A DNA stretch of 64,000 bases from Sisyra terminalis (GCA_958496175.1 OY292274.1:5146001-5210000), one strand, 5' to 3'; positions 33,524 through 46,472 are shown, counted from the stretch's first letter. Notes: generated from the letters alone by a model not told the origin. Translations and numbers: made by a program.

Positions 33524-36500
33524 TCATTTTTTGAAAACTGATTTTTTACCAGCTAAAGCATGTTCTATATTTAATATTCTTCGTAACGTTTCTTCATCCT
33601 CTTTCAACTTCTTTTTGTCTCTAAGAGGGAAAAAAATCGTTATCACTCAATTATTGAAATTTTAATAAAATATCACTTAGTTTTATCCAATTTATATTTG
33701 GCTGTTAGGTCATTGAAAAGTCGCGAATCCAGTTCCAAGAAAGTTTTTAGAACATTATATGCTAATGACAGAATTGTGGCGTTCCAGTGGTCTTTACTAA
33801 TACGATAGATTTGCGGAAAGACAATAGGCATTAGTGTTTCGTGATTTTCCGTGAAAAGTGTCACAAAATAATCGTTGTTCCAATAAAAAAGTGCACGTTC
33901 TGAAATCTTAGCAAAAGATAAATGTTATTGAGTGTTTTACGATTGATTTCAAGTACCTGAAAGTGATCACTGCCAAGGCATATGGCGATTTGTTTGAAGA
34001 GATTAATGTGAAATTTTGTGAACTCTTTCGGTTCGATAACATCGATAATATCTTCGATTTCGCTTAGAAATATTACGATTTTTGGACTATTTGTCTTTGG
34101 CCAGCGTCGAATTATTCCGTCGATCGTTTCTTTGGCAAGTGATTGATCCTTTTCGAGATACTGGACGATGCAATATGCCAATTGTTGGCAATAGGTCGGC
34201 AAGGCCCGTGGAGTATGCAATGGAATTAGCACTTTAAATAAAAATTGCTTGTGTTCTGGTTTTAAGGGCTGAGCAAAACCATTGATAATACTAAAAGAAT
34301 TAAATGTAAATGGAAAATGTTATGAAAGTTTATTAAATGCGAGAAAACACCTTCCGAATATTTCCAATAACTCTGATATACCATTGTAATGATCTTTTTC
34401 GTACGTAAATGTGAGAAAAATGAAAGTAATTTGCTTCCTTATAAATAAACGTAAATGAAGAAATTTTCCATATATTCTATGTAAGACTGTTTTGAGATAA
34501 TCTCTTTCGCGTGGATCTTCTGAATTAAACAACATGATTAGCTTAAAAAAAAAATAAAAATAAAATCCAGCAACTGGAAATATTCTAAATAGTCCGGTCA
34601 ATTTAGACATTCGAGGTTAAATAAATTCTCCAAGCTAAAAATCAGTAACATTGTTTAAAATATGATTAAAAATAAAATTTGAAAGTTCCCCATCTTTAAC
34701 AACAAACATTAACCACATTAATAAACAACGGAATGAAAATGTATATATTTTTCCCGATTTTTTTCCGTCTACGATGAGAAATAGTAACTCATATTTCTCA
34801 CCTCATTTTAGTATTGGAATCATTCGTTCGGAGTCTTTTTTCTGCGTATTCTTCTTTGGAAACTTTCTGTATGTAAGATATTTGTAAAATACAAGGGTAT
34901 GTATATATTCTGAATGCTTCCAATTTCCTTTTTGTAATTCGGAGTGGGAGTTCCTAGTCGAATGTCCAGCTGTTACTATCAGGAACTATTAAGGGAAATT
35001 ATTATTTATTACCAGGATGTAATACATACATATTTACATACAAAATTTTTTATACATAGATATGCACCTATAGAGATGAAGCAAATCATCTGTGCATAGG
35101 CCCGGTAAAATAGATTCATTACAACAAATAACATTTAGTAGACGCTCATCCTAACAGAGCTAACATTTTTACAGCAAACTTTACATTTGAAAAAAAATCA
35201 AAATACAAAATACAAAATAAATATAATTTGACTATCAAAACAAAATAAAAATAAAATAAAATAAAATAACCGTACAATTCGTGTTAATATTGAACTATAT
35301 GTTAATATATGTTAAAATATTTTTCTATCGATCATTGTAACCATGAGACAACATCCCCTGTTCCCTGTTCAATTGTGTGCTTATACCTGCTATAATAAAT
35401 CTTCTTAAAATCAGGAAAGGTTAACATCAATCGGAAATATATTCATCAAAAAATGTATCTACTTCTGCGAAATGTCAAAATCATGTACTATTTTTACACG
35501 CAATAATTGGCTGTGACCATTTCCTGGTTTTAAGAAGATTTATTATAGCAGGTATAAGCACACAATTGAACAGGGAACAGGGGATGTTGTCTCATGGTTA
35601 CAATGAGCGATAGAAAAATATTTTAACATATATTACAACTATAGAGATACTAATACGTGGCGTACTCATGCATATTATGACGAATCCAACTTTTACAACT
35701 TTTTGAATCGTTATATCTCAAAAACGGTGGCTCGTAGGAAAAAAAGTATTGAAACATTTTTTTGTAGATAATCTTATGATCTACATGTTTTGTTAAAAGT
35801 ATTTTATGATAAAACTTATCGTTTCGCTAAAAATCGCGAAAAACTCATTTTTTTGACCTTTGACCTTGAATAAATTTTTTTCCATACAGGGGAAAGATGG
35901 GGAACTTTAAAATTTTATTTTTAATCATATTTTAAACAATCTTACTGATTTTCAGCTTGGTGGGAATTTATGTAGCATTACTCTTATTTTTTGGTCTAAT
36001 TTGACCGGACTAAAAAGTATTTACTTGAAGTACAAATCGTTGATCAATGGCCTTGCGAATATTTTGGGTATTTAATTTTTCCAAAAATCGTAAGAAAAAT
36101 TCATACACAAGCTGCATATGAGGCCAGCTTGCCTCCAATGTTGGATCATCGTCTTCTTGATCATATTCGCTTATTGGTAACGCTCGAAATATATTAGCTG
36201 CTACCTAAATTTACCAAAAAAAAAAAACACTAAATTGTTCATTAAACCCAAAAATCCTACTACACTTTCATTTCCAGAATCCTACCATTTGAATGGACTC
36301 ATTAAATATTGCTTCGGTAATAACGCGATGGTCTTCATTGATATATTCAATTAAATCATTCAAAGCACTTCGTTTAATTGCTTTATTTTTAAGTTCGCTT
36401 GATGGATCCATAAAATCAAAAATGGGAATGCACTGGCGTACTTTGCATAGAAAAAGCTCATCTCGTTCAGCGATTGGCACATCTGAAACCAGTTTTATTT

Positions 36501-36635
36501 ATAAATTTTCAACTAATTTATGTTAATGTTTTACCTTTTATATGTGGTAAAACTTTTAAATCGACAGTTTCTATATGTCGAACAGAAGCTTGCGTTTTCC
36601 TTATGCGTTTCTTAAGCGGGTCAGCACGATCTAAA
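33524..36635 (-). CDS. PP2A B56-type regulatory subunit, divergent; 5' exon not found
   Basis: B56 subunits are HEAT-like scaffolds that choose substrates for PP2A, mainly through an LxxIxE-binding groove. Exons seen (GT-AG, phases agree): 36535-36635, 36286-36482, 36025-36204, 34351-34541, 33957-34290, 33677-33906, 33524-33620, giving ~442 residues. Family landmarks in order: [123 protein letters not shown] and a lysine-rich tail. The HRIYGKF...R groove residues are kept. Many usually invariant positions differ, so this looks like a fast-evolving paralogue. The first coding exon is missing: exon 2 begins mid-codon, and the ATG segment at 37278-37343 ends in the wrong phase. Confidence 0.88.
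34588..36013. mobile_element. TIR element filling an intron of the B56 gene
   Basis: AGTCCGGTCAATTTAGAC (about 34589-34606) and the inverted TCTAATTTGACCGGACT (about 35996-36012) are matching ends. The similarity continues inward (AAATCAGTAACATTGTTTAA pairs with 35930-35950) for about 110 bases. TA flanks both ends. Only ~47 bases separate it from the acceptor at 34542 and ~11 from the donor at 36024, so it makes up nearly the whole 1,483-bp intron. No transposase. Confidence 0.65.
35299..35640. repeat. Internal ~340-bp hairpin in the intronic element
   Basis: The arm with GAGACAACATCCCCTGTTCC (35344-35363) is repeated inverted as GGAACAGGGGATGTTGTCTC (35574-35593). Pairing runs about 115 bases each side around a ~100-base loop. 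Confidence 0.8.
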
Positions 36636-37380
36636 CTATTAAATTATGGTTATTGATAGTCGAAAAACAACAAATGAAAACTTTTTACGCCATCATCTCT
36701 ACAGCAAAATCGTTAAAATGGTCAAAAACAAGTTTATTTTGACAAATTGGTTTAAAATACTCCAAGACATATAATAAGTATCAGGTCTGTTGAGAAAAAA
36801 ACATTATTTTTAAAATAATTTAAAAAGTCAACATTTTAAAAGCGGTTACCTATTGTCAAAGAAAAGTGGAAATTTCATGAGAAAATATTTATGGTTAAAT
36901 TAAGGTTTGGATATGATATCAATAAAGAATCACAGATCAAATATAAAAATCATTACTTCACACAATGGCTCTATAATCTTGGCGCAGTTTATAATCGACT
37001 CGGCTATTCTAGACACGGAAATTTTATTCAATATCTACGCCCATATGAAGGTAGTGAAGGAAGGGTATAAGAAATGGAAGATCAAATTTAATACGGATAT
37101 ATTAAATGCGGCCAGACCATTTTAGAAAAAAAATTTTTGAGTAAAAAACTCAAAATTCAACCATAGTAAACTTAAGCAATAGTATTATAGAACTCATATT
37201 TCGACGACCTCAAATTTACAAGGCAACGATTTCAAGCTTCATATTAAAATATGAAGCTAAAGTTATCAATGTTACCTTAGATTTAACGATTCTACTTTTC
37301 AGCGCCATTTTCTTCAAATTATTTTTCATAATATTTTCAATCATGTTAAACTTCCAATTATATTGAATTATATAGTTATA
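36636..37380. other. 5' region of the B56 gene; exon candidate only
   Basis: A minus-strand ATG segment (37343 to about 37278) ends in a good donor (AAG|GTAACA), but its phase does not join exon 2. A plus-strand 72-codon frame (36907-37125) is unrecognised and probably chance. Confidence 0.35.
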
Positions 37381-38860
37381 CTAGCTGATCCCCGCGACTT
37401 CGTCTGCGTAACGTAGGTGTAGATTATATTTTCTTTTTAAATTTGCTATTTGTAGTGGCATATGAAAATTATTATTTTTCTTATTTCTTTTACGAAAAAC
37501 ATAATCATACTTAAAAACACTATTTTGTCGACTTGAAAAATACACATTTAATAAACTGTTACTGAGAATAAAATAGTTGTATATAATGGTCAATTAATTT
37601 TCAAACAATATTTATAAATTGCTATAAAGAGTATGGTCTATTCCGTATACCTACGGTAGGTATATTTGCCGTGAACCAATTAATCCGTAAATCAATCAGC
37701 ATCTATACATAAATAAAAACTATCGTTAAGTTCCATAAAGTCAGTCATAATTATGACTTAAAACAGTCAAAAGTTATCAAAACACTCGCCTAGATATTTA
37801 GAATATTAGTAGAAATCCCATTTCATTGTCTCAACTTTTCCCTACTAAAATGTACAAAACTACGGCAAAATTAAAATTTCTTCAAATGCACGAAACCCAG
37901 TTCCTCCATAATCAAGTATAACCATTGTGCATCTATGCACTTATTAAAATATCTGAATTTCAACTATATAAACCATTTTCTTTCAGTTCGCCGAATTTCT
38001 CGCTATTCGATATTCGCTCATTAATGCATTTATTTGTGATTGCGTATATTGGATTTTCAAGTTTACAATATGTGAAAGCCAAAAAACGTAATGCTCACTT
38101 ATGAACTTAACCTTTTTTAGATATATGTATTAGAATTTAAATTTTAAAGCAGATCCTACATTTTTGTTTCTAATAATAAACCAACATTGTTTTATTTTAA
38201 GCGGTAAAACGTTTCGTCTATAACGAACATAATTTGATAATTAAATTAGAAATTTCGATTTTTTATTAGACGTTATGCCGTACAAACTTTGCAACCATTT
38301 TTCACTCTTTTAGAGGAGGAATTATCAAAAACCCTTTCTTATTACATATATCTGCATCGTATAAGAAAAATACTTTCCAAATTTCATCGACATAAATATG
38401 CTTTTATATTGTAAAATACAATGTAAAACGAAAAAAATAATGACCTTTATTATGTTTATCATGACTAAAAAGCAAATCGATATCGCACATTTTGACGTTG
38501 TACATGCAAAATTGTTGGAAATAGATAGAAAGCGTGAAAGGAAATTCGAATATTTTATTTATTTTCAATAATAATAATTGTCAAGTTTTTTTAAATAGTG
38601 AAGAAAAGTTGGTTCGGAAGATCTTATTTTTTGATTGATAATGAAATATATGACAAAAAATTGCTCCCTTAATGTTATATAATCGCTCCAGGTCACAATC
38701 ATTGGTTCATAAAAATTAGATTTTAAAAAAGTTTGATTGTTGAAAAACAAACAAAAATTAAAAACTGCCTCTTTGGTATTTGGTATAAGTACCTACTACA
38801 TAAACTTTCATACTTATTAAGTGAAATGACGTTATTTAAAATGCTGTAGTTAAAATGATG
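37381..38860 (-). mobile_element. Helitron-like element H5, 3' half only
   Basis: CTAGCTGATCCCCGCGACTT (reverse of the Helitron 3' end) starts right after A (37380). The sequence then follows H1 (1622-3110) closely for about 1.48 kb and stops being alignable at about 38860. The 5' part with the tRNA-like module is missing. Confidence 0.7.
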
Positions 38861-39066
38861 GTAATTTTGTCATATGACGGCTTTTCTCGAAAAAAATCAA
38901 AAAGGTACATTAAAAGCTTTTAATAATAAAAAGCATAACAAAGCTTTTCTAAAAAAGGTACATAAAATTAGTTTTAAAATGTTCAGAACACTTAAAAATG
39001 CAATATTCCGGCGGCGGAACTCTAATTTTCTTCACAGTTATTACAAAAAAGCCTAAAAAAGCATGT

Positions 39067-40202
39067 CATTATAGTAGACTTTAATAGACGTCAAAGTAAC
39101 TGCTAAACGAATTTGCTTACAAGTACGCATGTGCAATAAAAACAAAGAGATGCAAAAATGACAAAGAGAACAAATATGAATTTAATTTGACAAAGCGCCC
39201 GGGAAAGTATAAAGTTAAATAATGTTGGGAAAATGATATTTTGATCGATTTATTCGTGAATTGTATTAAAAACAAAGTAGAGAATGAGACGTTACCAAAT
39301 TGTACCGGTGTATAAGTTAAACCATGTCAAATAAAATATATGAAATGATAACTCCAAACGTTATACGTGTTAAACTTTTCATGGTAATACCTGAATGCGA
39401 TAATATCACATAATTTTCAGCATGCATAATTTCTTATTATGGTGAATTTCATATGAGTTCTGCTCAAAACTGAAAGCCTTTTTTGAAAAAAAATCGCAAA
39501 ATTCCCCTCGATATACGTATCACTTTTTTTATATTATCTTAACGAATTTAAATTAATTGTTTCTAGTGTATATATATTAAAATATATATGTATTAAAAGG
39601 CGAATTAAAAATTAAATCTGGCGTAAAACAAAACTCGTGTTTAGTCTCGCAACTTAATATTATTGGTCTACCTTAAATAACCTAAGATTTAACAATAAAA
39701 AGATAAAAGGAACAAAATAAACAAAATAAACATGGACTAATTTCAAATACTAAATAGATTTTTTTTCAACTATAAAATTTTTATTAGTTATTTATATATA
39801 AATAACTATATGACAACGTCCCATTTTCTATTCTGTTATTAACTCAATTCGCGAATAAATTGGCCCTCATAAAATTTAGCACTACAGGAGAAATTAGAAG
39901 ATGTTCGAGGTGAATTAACAACCAAATATCGAATAAATTCGCGAATTGATTTAAAACACCATACAGTAACGTTAATAAAATATATTTGTACCATAAAACT
40001 ATGTAACCTGTTGCTCAATACTTCGTATCAGATATTTTACTGTAATTTGGTAAACTTTTACTTTCCCGGGCGCTTTGTCAAATTAAATTCATATTTGTTC
40101 TCTTTGTCATTTTTGCATCTCTTTGTTTTTATTGCACATGCGTACTTGTAAGCAAATGCGTTTAGCAGTTACTTTGACGTCGATTAAAGTCTACTATAAT
40201 GG
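39067..40202. mobile_element. TIR element, ~1.1 kb, ~145-bp inverted ends
   Basis: CATTATAGTAGACTTTAATA at the left and the inverted TTAAAGTCTACTATAATG at the right. The ends include GACAAAGCGCCCGGGAAAGT and its reverse. A TA duplication is possible. The middle holds degraded pieces resembling the M1 MITE. No transposase found. Confidence 0.65.
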
Positions 40203-40365
40203 TGTTACGTCTAATATTATTTGTTATCATCGATTCCTGTGATTTATTTGGAAAAAGCTTAGCAACGTATGAATTTGACGTTTTTATTTATATAATTTGT
40301 GTTCAAATAATTATTTAATTCATATTTTTGAAGAGTGTTGCAAGCAAAAAGATTGTAGGTCCACT

Positions 40366-41140
40366 TCATTTTGGCATTTCATTATGTATCACAACGCAGT
40401 ACGTGGAATTTTTGTAATTTTGAGCAAAGTTTGGGAACACCATTAACTTAGTAAAGTGGCAAAAATTGGTAGGGAAAATAATGTATCCCGATGATGTGTC
40501 AACAGAAATTTTCCCATTACCAATATCGATAAATTGTTTGGAAAACACTTTTCCAGATTAGTCGTTCTGCATTTCGAATTGCAGAAGTGGACGACTTCAG
40601 ACATTAAGGATCGACTTCTGTTTAAAAAATAAATGCTTGCCTTAAATTATCAAATTTATGGAACCATATGAAGAAACTTCACCTGGAAAAAAAACATAAG
40701 AATTGCATTGCTGAACGATTGATCTGCAGAAGATTTATCCTAGAAATGAATGAATATCGGTAATAGCCGTGTTATTGGTTTGAATTTTTATTCCAATTAA
40801 ACTGATTTAAACGTTGTCCTGCTGTTTTATAAAAAAGCTAGCAATTAAGTAAAATTTTTGAATGAGACAAAATTCGAAGGAAATTAAGTCAATACGCTTG
40901 ATTCGTCGACAAGAACACTGCCATTACCGAGATTCAAAAATTGTTTGGAAAATTCTTCAGTAGATGGATCATTCTGCAACGCAACTCATGTTGCCAGCTG
41001 AAATTTTTTTACATTGTGTCACAAATTTTATGATTTTAAGCAGGAGTATATTTTATTGGCAGAATCTAAACTTGGAATGATTGGCAATGTTTGGGAGAAA
41101 TCGCCAATCAGTAAAATCATTGCGCCTTCAAAACAAAGTC
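40366..41140 (-). pseudogene. Helitron Pif1-like helicase fragments
   Basis: The minus strand encodes GAMILLIGDFSQTLPIIPS (about 41135-41080), which fits the helicase motif usually read as GDFRQTLPVIP. Next comes EEFSKQFLNLGNGSV-like sequence (about 40960-40910), then again FSKQFIDIGNGKISVDTSSG (about 40545-40480) and VFPNFAQNYKNS. In Helitrons this helicase is joined to a HUH Rep nuclease, which is not seen here. The FSKQ..IGNG segment appears twice, so part is duplicated or two copies are joined. Not functional. Confidence 0.65.
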
Positions 41141-41974
41141 AGTCATTGCGTCGAACTTCCAATGGTTTCAATGGTTAAATGCGTTTCTTAAATAAAAATG
41201 ACCGACAATATTAAATTGGCATATAAGTGTGGGTGACGTGAACCGTCAATTACGTAAAATGCCAAGCCTAATTTATTTAAAAACTCATTTTATTCATTTT
41301 TTTCCGTGAATTGTTAAGATATGTTAATAGTTATTCTGCTATTCGGAAGGAAGACGAATCTAACAAATCATATATCATCATAATTGGTCCCGTAATTTTT
41401 CAAGCTCTAATTGGTCTACTACCCCTACTTTGTTTTTTATGCTGAAGATATCTGATTTGACAAACTTAGTATGTCAATGTAATGGCAAGATGCTTCAATG
41501 GAGACAATCAATCCGAGGGCAACGCATGAACCCAAATACATAGCTTCAATAAAGCAAATCGTCAGCCTAAATTTTCAATCTGCTAAGTTCACTTTTAATT
41601 TTTTTTGTTTTTTTGTTCCAATAGGAAGGAATAAAAATTTCTATCAAATGACAAACTTATAAATCTATTTAAATATAAAAATTTCTTAATATGCAAAATG
41701 AATCGGAAATCTGCTTTATGTAGTAATTTATGTAGCTTATATTTACTTTTTTTCCTTTCCCTGAAAATACTGTTAAAAAGAATTTAGCAGCTTAACACTT
41801 TAGACCGACGAAATGTGTTGGTTGTCTTGCAATTGAAATAATTGATTTCTTTTTATATAATTTTTATTTTCTTTTTATATATTTATTATTCTAATGAAGT
41901 ATTGAACTTAATTTTGTTCATTTTATTTTTGATAATTTAAACTAAGTGTAACTAACATATTCATTTATAAAACA

Positions 41975-42022
41975 CTACGTTCATTGCATGTTAGGCAGTA
42001 CGAAGTTTGCTGGGTCAGCTAG
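41975..42022 (+). mobile_element. 3' end of another Helitron
   Basis: GTACGAAGTTTGCTGGGTCAGCTAG-type end closing at CTAG 42019-42022 and followed by T (42023), inserted in Helitron H4-like sequence. The 5' end was not located. The helicase debris at 40366-41140 is on the other strand, so it is unlikely to belong to this element. Confidence 0.5.
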
Positions 42023-42161
42023 TAATAATAATAATAATAGTGATAAAACTTAAAGTAAATACGTTTAGAAAACCGTGCATACTTAAAATCCTGTATATAC
42101 TCCCTCTGACTGACGAAATTTTAATATTCGATGTATTCCTTATAAGAAGTAGACATCTGAT
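42023..42161 (+). mobile_element. Helitron H4-like fragment
   Basis: Collinear with 25440-25570 (AATAATAATAG, then AAATACGTTT, then GTAGACATCTGAT). Bounded by a Helitron end on the left and a hAT end on the right. Confidence 0.65.
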
Positions 42162-42370
42162 CAGTGGCGTGCACAGAGATTTTAGGCAGGGTAGGCAGAA
42201 ATTTTTAAAAGCTACTTTAATATACTCAAAAATGCTGCATGATGGTTTTAGTTCTTCGTTATGATGAGTAAATAATGAACCCTATACCGATTAGCCAACA
42301 AAATTTTAAAGTGTGAATTTTCTATTTTTTTTTTCAATCGATGGGAAATCGTACGTAGAGGTATGTGAAA
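42162..42370. mobile_element. hAT-type terminal fragment
   Basis: CAGTGGCGTGCACAGAGATT opens about 200 bases that match, inverted, the right end of the element at 59314-61222. The other end of this copy is not visible before the duplicated arm starts at 42581. Confidence 0.7.
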
Positions 42371-42580
42371 CTACTGGAAAATTGTAAACTTCATCGTAAA
42401 AAGACACTATAGTACAGTCGTGGAAATTAAATCTAGGTATAAGTAAACTCACTAAAAAGTACTTAAAAGCCAATTATTTTATTTATTGATAAATTAGGTC
42501 CCAAACATGATATCAACCAATAAATCCGTCACCCAGAAGCGCCGTGTCCCCTCCCCCCTAATTGAGTTTTCCGAAAAATG
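42371..42580. other. Outer flank of the left arm
   Basis: Unassigned sequence with a C-rich run (CCCCTCCCCCCTAATTG) next to the arm boundary. Confidence 0.4.
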
Positions 42581-43993
42581 AATTCCTTTTTTCATTATAA
42601 CTAATGAACTCTTTTTTGAATTCGTTTTTGAAAAATCTTTCTCAGGAGGTTCTCTTTTGGTTAAAGTTAACCTTTGCAGTATTTCGACACAAATATTTGT
42701 TAATTCTACTGGTAGGTATATAATGTTTTACCTTACGAATATCTGCACTTTCCATATCATTATTGGGTACTAATAATACTACCTAACACTAATTGTTAGG
42801 TAATTTGCCTTTAAAAATTCGATATTCTCACCTTGAAAAGTTACTGCATGTACTTTTTACTGTGGAAAGAACGAAAATTTCCTTAAAAATTATCTCAGGA
42901 AAGGAACACACCTCCTACAGTTGGGACCTTTTCGAAATTATTTCTGTACACACTATGACGTCAGCCGTGGAACAAATACCGTAATAGGTAGAAAAAAACC
43001 GTTTAGACGACATTCGCATGAAAGCACATATTTGTCGAAATATGCGAGATATGTCCATTTCGAAATTGCATATTCATTTTTTGGTGCTTGATTAAGAGGC
43101 AAAAGTGTCTGCTAATATTTTGGCCTTAACTTTTGGGTTTACACTTAGTAGTCGTCTTAATCTATTAGAATAATAGGGCTAGGTGTTTTGTGGTATTTAT
43201 TGCAGTTAATTTTTTCCCATACTGCTCAAACTGGAATATAATTGTTGTTTGAGACACTAAATTCTAGCCAGAATTTCAGTTTGCTTATTATTAACAGCTC
43301 TTACTTTATAGCTTACTCTTTTTGGTACATATATGTACCTACCTAAGTATGATATTTTTTCAGGAATTTTTATAAAATCCCATTTTATCTATAATAATGA
43401 TTACAATAAAAAATATATTTTTTTTGTAATAAGAGAATGTACCACGAATATTGATAATTATTTTATCGTAAAAAATATATTATTCGCTAAAATATATCTA
43501 AGTTTATCAATATTTTTAATTAACTAACAATTGTTTTCCAAAAAGAAGATTACACTTCTGAAAATATTGATTGTTAAACTGAAACTTTACAGGGCAGTAC
43601 GTACTAGGAAAATTTGTATTTTTTTCATTATTATGGCTTATTCAAAAAATAATTTAAGTCGATGAGAAAGCCAAGTATCACAATACTTTTATTCCCAAAG
43701 TTTGGTTCGAAAATAAAACGTTGATTTTTTAATAGTTTTTTTTTTCTTCGCCATTATAATCTTCCGCGTTTATCGAAAGCAAGAGCTTGTATAACCTTTT
43801 AAAAATTAAAACTTTTAAAAGATCATATTTCTCATTAAAGAAACTAAGGATACTAACGACAATTTAGTTTCTAGATAAAACTAAATTAATAAATTTGAAA
43901 TTTGTTAAATATTTATTACATTGTTACACATAATATTAATTTTGCTTTCAATACCACACTGTGAAATTTTCAACGGTCAATTATTCTAAAATG

Positions 43994-44000
43994 TATAAAA
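43994..44000 (+). promoter_or_regulatory. TATA box of GILT gene A
   Basis: TATAAAA, 56 bases before the start codon, suitable for transcription starting around 44025. Confidence 0.6.
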
Positions 44001-44055
44001 ACGAAATTTTAACAAATGTATGAACATTAAAAAAATCAATTAAAAAGTTACAATA

Positions 44056-45252
44056 ATGTTCAAATATTGCATTCTCTTGTTCTTATTAGGACTTGCATTT
44101 TCACAAGTAAGTACTTTATTTGTAAAATTATGTATAAATTATATTTATAATATTTTAAATATATTTTTTATACATACCTATATAATTTATTAAATATTTA
44201 TAAAAGTTAAAAACTAATTTTTATTTTTTACAGACCAATCCGGTGACTGTGGTAATTTATTATGAATCTAAGTGTTCAGGATGTCAAAATCTTATTACCA
44301 CCGTTTTACCAGACGCGCGTCAACAATTAGGAGATGCGATGATTTTGGATATGGTTCCCTATGGCAATGCAAAAGTAATAACTTCAATGTATTTAATTTT
44401 TACAAATGTTAAACTTTTGTTAATTCCTTTGGTAGACTATTTGGGATACTGATCACTGGAAAATACATTGTCAACATGGAAAGCAGGAATGCTTTGGTAA
44501 TGAATTAGAAGGTTGTGTTCTTCAAAATAAATCACTGAGTTTCGATACTCAGTTCAATTTCATCGTTTGCTTGGAAGGTGTCGATAGTTTTAACATATCT
44601 GGACCGAATGTAAGTTGAATTTGATGGTCTGAAACTAACTAGGTTATATGTAAATGTAATTTTTTAGTTTTTACTATAAAACTTAATTTCACACTTTAGT
44701 TATCTCATTTTCCTTTCTAAACACAAAAACTATTTTGTTTAGCAAAATTTGTGGTAAATCCTGGTTGTTTCTTTTTTATTGCGATTTCCTGTTATTTGTT
44801 ATACCTATTTATCGAACCCACAACATTAAAATAACGGGTAAAAAAATGTTCATAACTCAACACCCAAATAACAGTTCCCCAAAAATCATAAGATTTTCAT
44901 ACTTTAACGTATGTGAGATGAGATATATTTTTCAGTGTGCGACAAAAAATAATTTGGATTGGAATCAAATTTATGACTGCGCTACTTCTGAACAAGGCTT
45001 TAATTATGCGTTAGCTTATGGTAATGTAACAACTGAATTTTTCTCACAAGGTGGTGGTCAATGGGCACCATATATTGCGTACAATAATGTAAGTTTTATG
45101 TGTTTTAAGATAAAACAAAATATTTTTATGTTATTTTTTTCAAAAAATTATAGGTGAAAAACGATACCGTTGCAGGAAACGCATTTGATGATTTCATTGG
45201 TGTTACATGTGAATATATTGCTGATCCAAAACCAGATGTTTGTAACGAATAA
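44056..45252 (+). CDS. GILT-family lysosomal thiol reductase, gene A, five exons, 205 aa
   Basis: GILT enzymes reduce disulfides in the endosome and lysosome; in insects they are linked to immunity. Exons: 44056-44106, 44234-44374, 44436-44609, 44936-45088, 45154-45252, all phase 0 with GT-AG borders. Exon 1 encodes a signal peptide (MFKYCILLFLLGLAFS). Exon 2 has the redox motif CSGC. Exon 3 has the family signature CQHGKQECFGNELEGC, exactly fitting CQHGx2ECx2Nx4C. Exons 4-5 carry further conserved cysteines (ATKNNLDWNQIYDC, GVTCEY, DVCNE). Length is normal for insect GILT. A polyadenylation signal AATAAA lies at 45325-45330. It appears intact and functional, and is identical to gene B. A 140-codon frame at 44735-45157 is intron plus exon 4 read-through, not a separate gene. 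Confidence 0.93.
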
Positions 45253-46059
45253 ACTTAAACCCTATTCGATTTGAATTAATTGTATCAAAAAAATCAATTT
45301 TGATCGTAAAGTTTTAACTTTGAGAATAAAGCTCTATAAAGTATAGGTAACAGTTTATTGTTTTCACCAGATTGCCTACATATTATTTCTAAAATTATAA
45401 TTTTACAAAACATCAAAAGTTGTATACTACATAGCTAATATTCACAAATAAAGTGTCATTTTAAAGAAATGATATCTTCACTCATTTTCAATGAACAAGG
45501 TAAAAGCATTTGCATGAGGACGTATTTCTCTTAAGTCTGTAAAGTTAAATAACTAAATTTTTTGTGTATTATTTTTACGCTGTTGAAATCGCGGGTATTG
45601 GCTCATTAACAGGTCGACAACTAACTTTTTTCATGGTTTGTGTTTTAATTTATGAATTGTAATAAGTACCAGGTAGACAAAAACGCATTTAGTTGTTCTG
45701 AAAGTTTTGGTCAAAAGTCTGAAACTTTTGAACATTTAAAAGGACATAAAACATTTTTCTTCAAATTATCAGAAGCTAAAGTTTAAGACTAATTTTTTGA
45801 TTAGTTCAATATTGATAAGATAGTTTCGGAAACTATTTTATAAAGTAAGGGGTTGATTTGAACAAAATACACTTAATATTTCTTTTTAATCTTATCAGTT
45901 ATGAATAATTGAAATTTAATAATTGTTACAAAACAAAATTACTTTTTACATAGTCTCTATACTTAATATAGATAGTATAATATAGAGAGCATAGAGAGTA
46001 TGATATTTTCAAACGGCACTTATTGCAACCCTATGCAGATTGTGCAATTTATTTGAAAA

Positions 46060-46205
46060 TAAAAAAATTTAATATCGATAGCCCCCCATTGCTAGATTTT
46101 TCAAAAATTTTAACGGCTATAGATGGGCCTTGATACGTAGAGAATTGCATTGAAAAAATTATGTTTCTAACTTTAACCCAAAAAAAGTTATTTTTGACGA
46201 TTAGT
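46060..46205 (+). repeat. Fragment related to the MULE-like element interior
   Basis: ATCGATAGCCCCCCATTGCT and the following bases match 20933-21060 (ATCGATAGCCCCCTATTTTT) for about 130 bases. The mirror copy lies at 54841-54986. Confidence 0.6.
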
Positions 46206-46472
46206 TCAGTTCGCATAGAAATTTATTATAGAAAAACACACTATTATTATGGATTGTTAAAAGCTTATACGTATTACTGTCTGCTCTGTTTGGTATTTGT
46301 GTTTATTTTTCTGGATCCTTACGAAAAAAAAATGATTTTGTTAGCCCCAACAAGTTTTTCTCTTTCCATGGCTCTAATAGCCCCCAGTACCACTCAGCCC
46401 TAGGTACGATATCCTCCACCTTGGCTTGGGGTTGGTGTGTTTCTCGTTGTATCGTCCTTTTAGTGCTTAAAA

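Noticed and set aside
36907..37125. 72-codon plus-strand frame beside the B56 gene
   Set aside because: No recognisable domain, A+T-driven composition and no splice or promoter support.
37278..37343. First coding exon of the B56 gene
   Set aside because: It has an ATG and a good donor, but its phase does not join exon 2.
44735..45157. 140-codon frame overlapping GILT gene A exon 4 (and its mirror at 55889-56311)
   Set aside because: It is intron 3, exon 4 and part of intron 4 read through; the spliced model explains the locus better.
46161..46403. 80-codon frames at 46161-46403 and 54643-54885
   Set aside because: Identical only because they lie in the duplicated arms; they overlap a transposon-derived piece and match no family I recognise.
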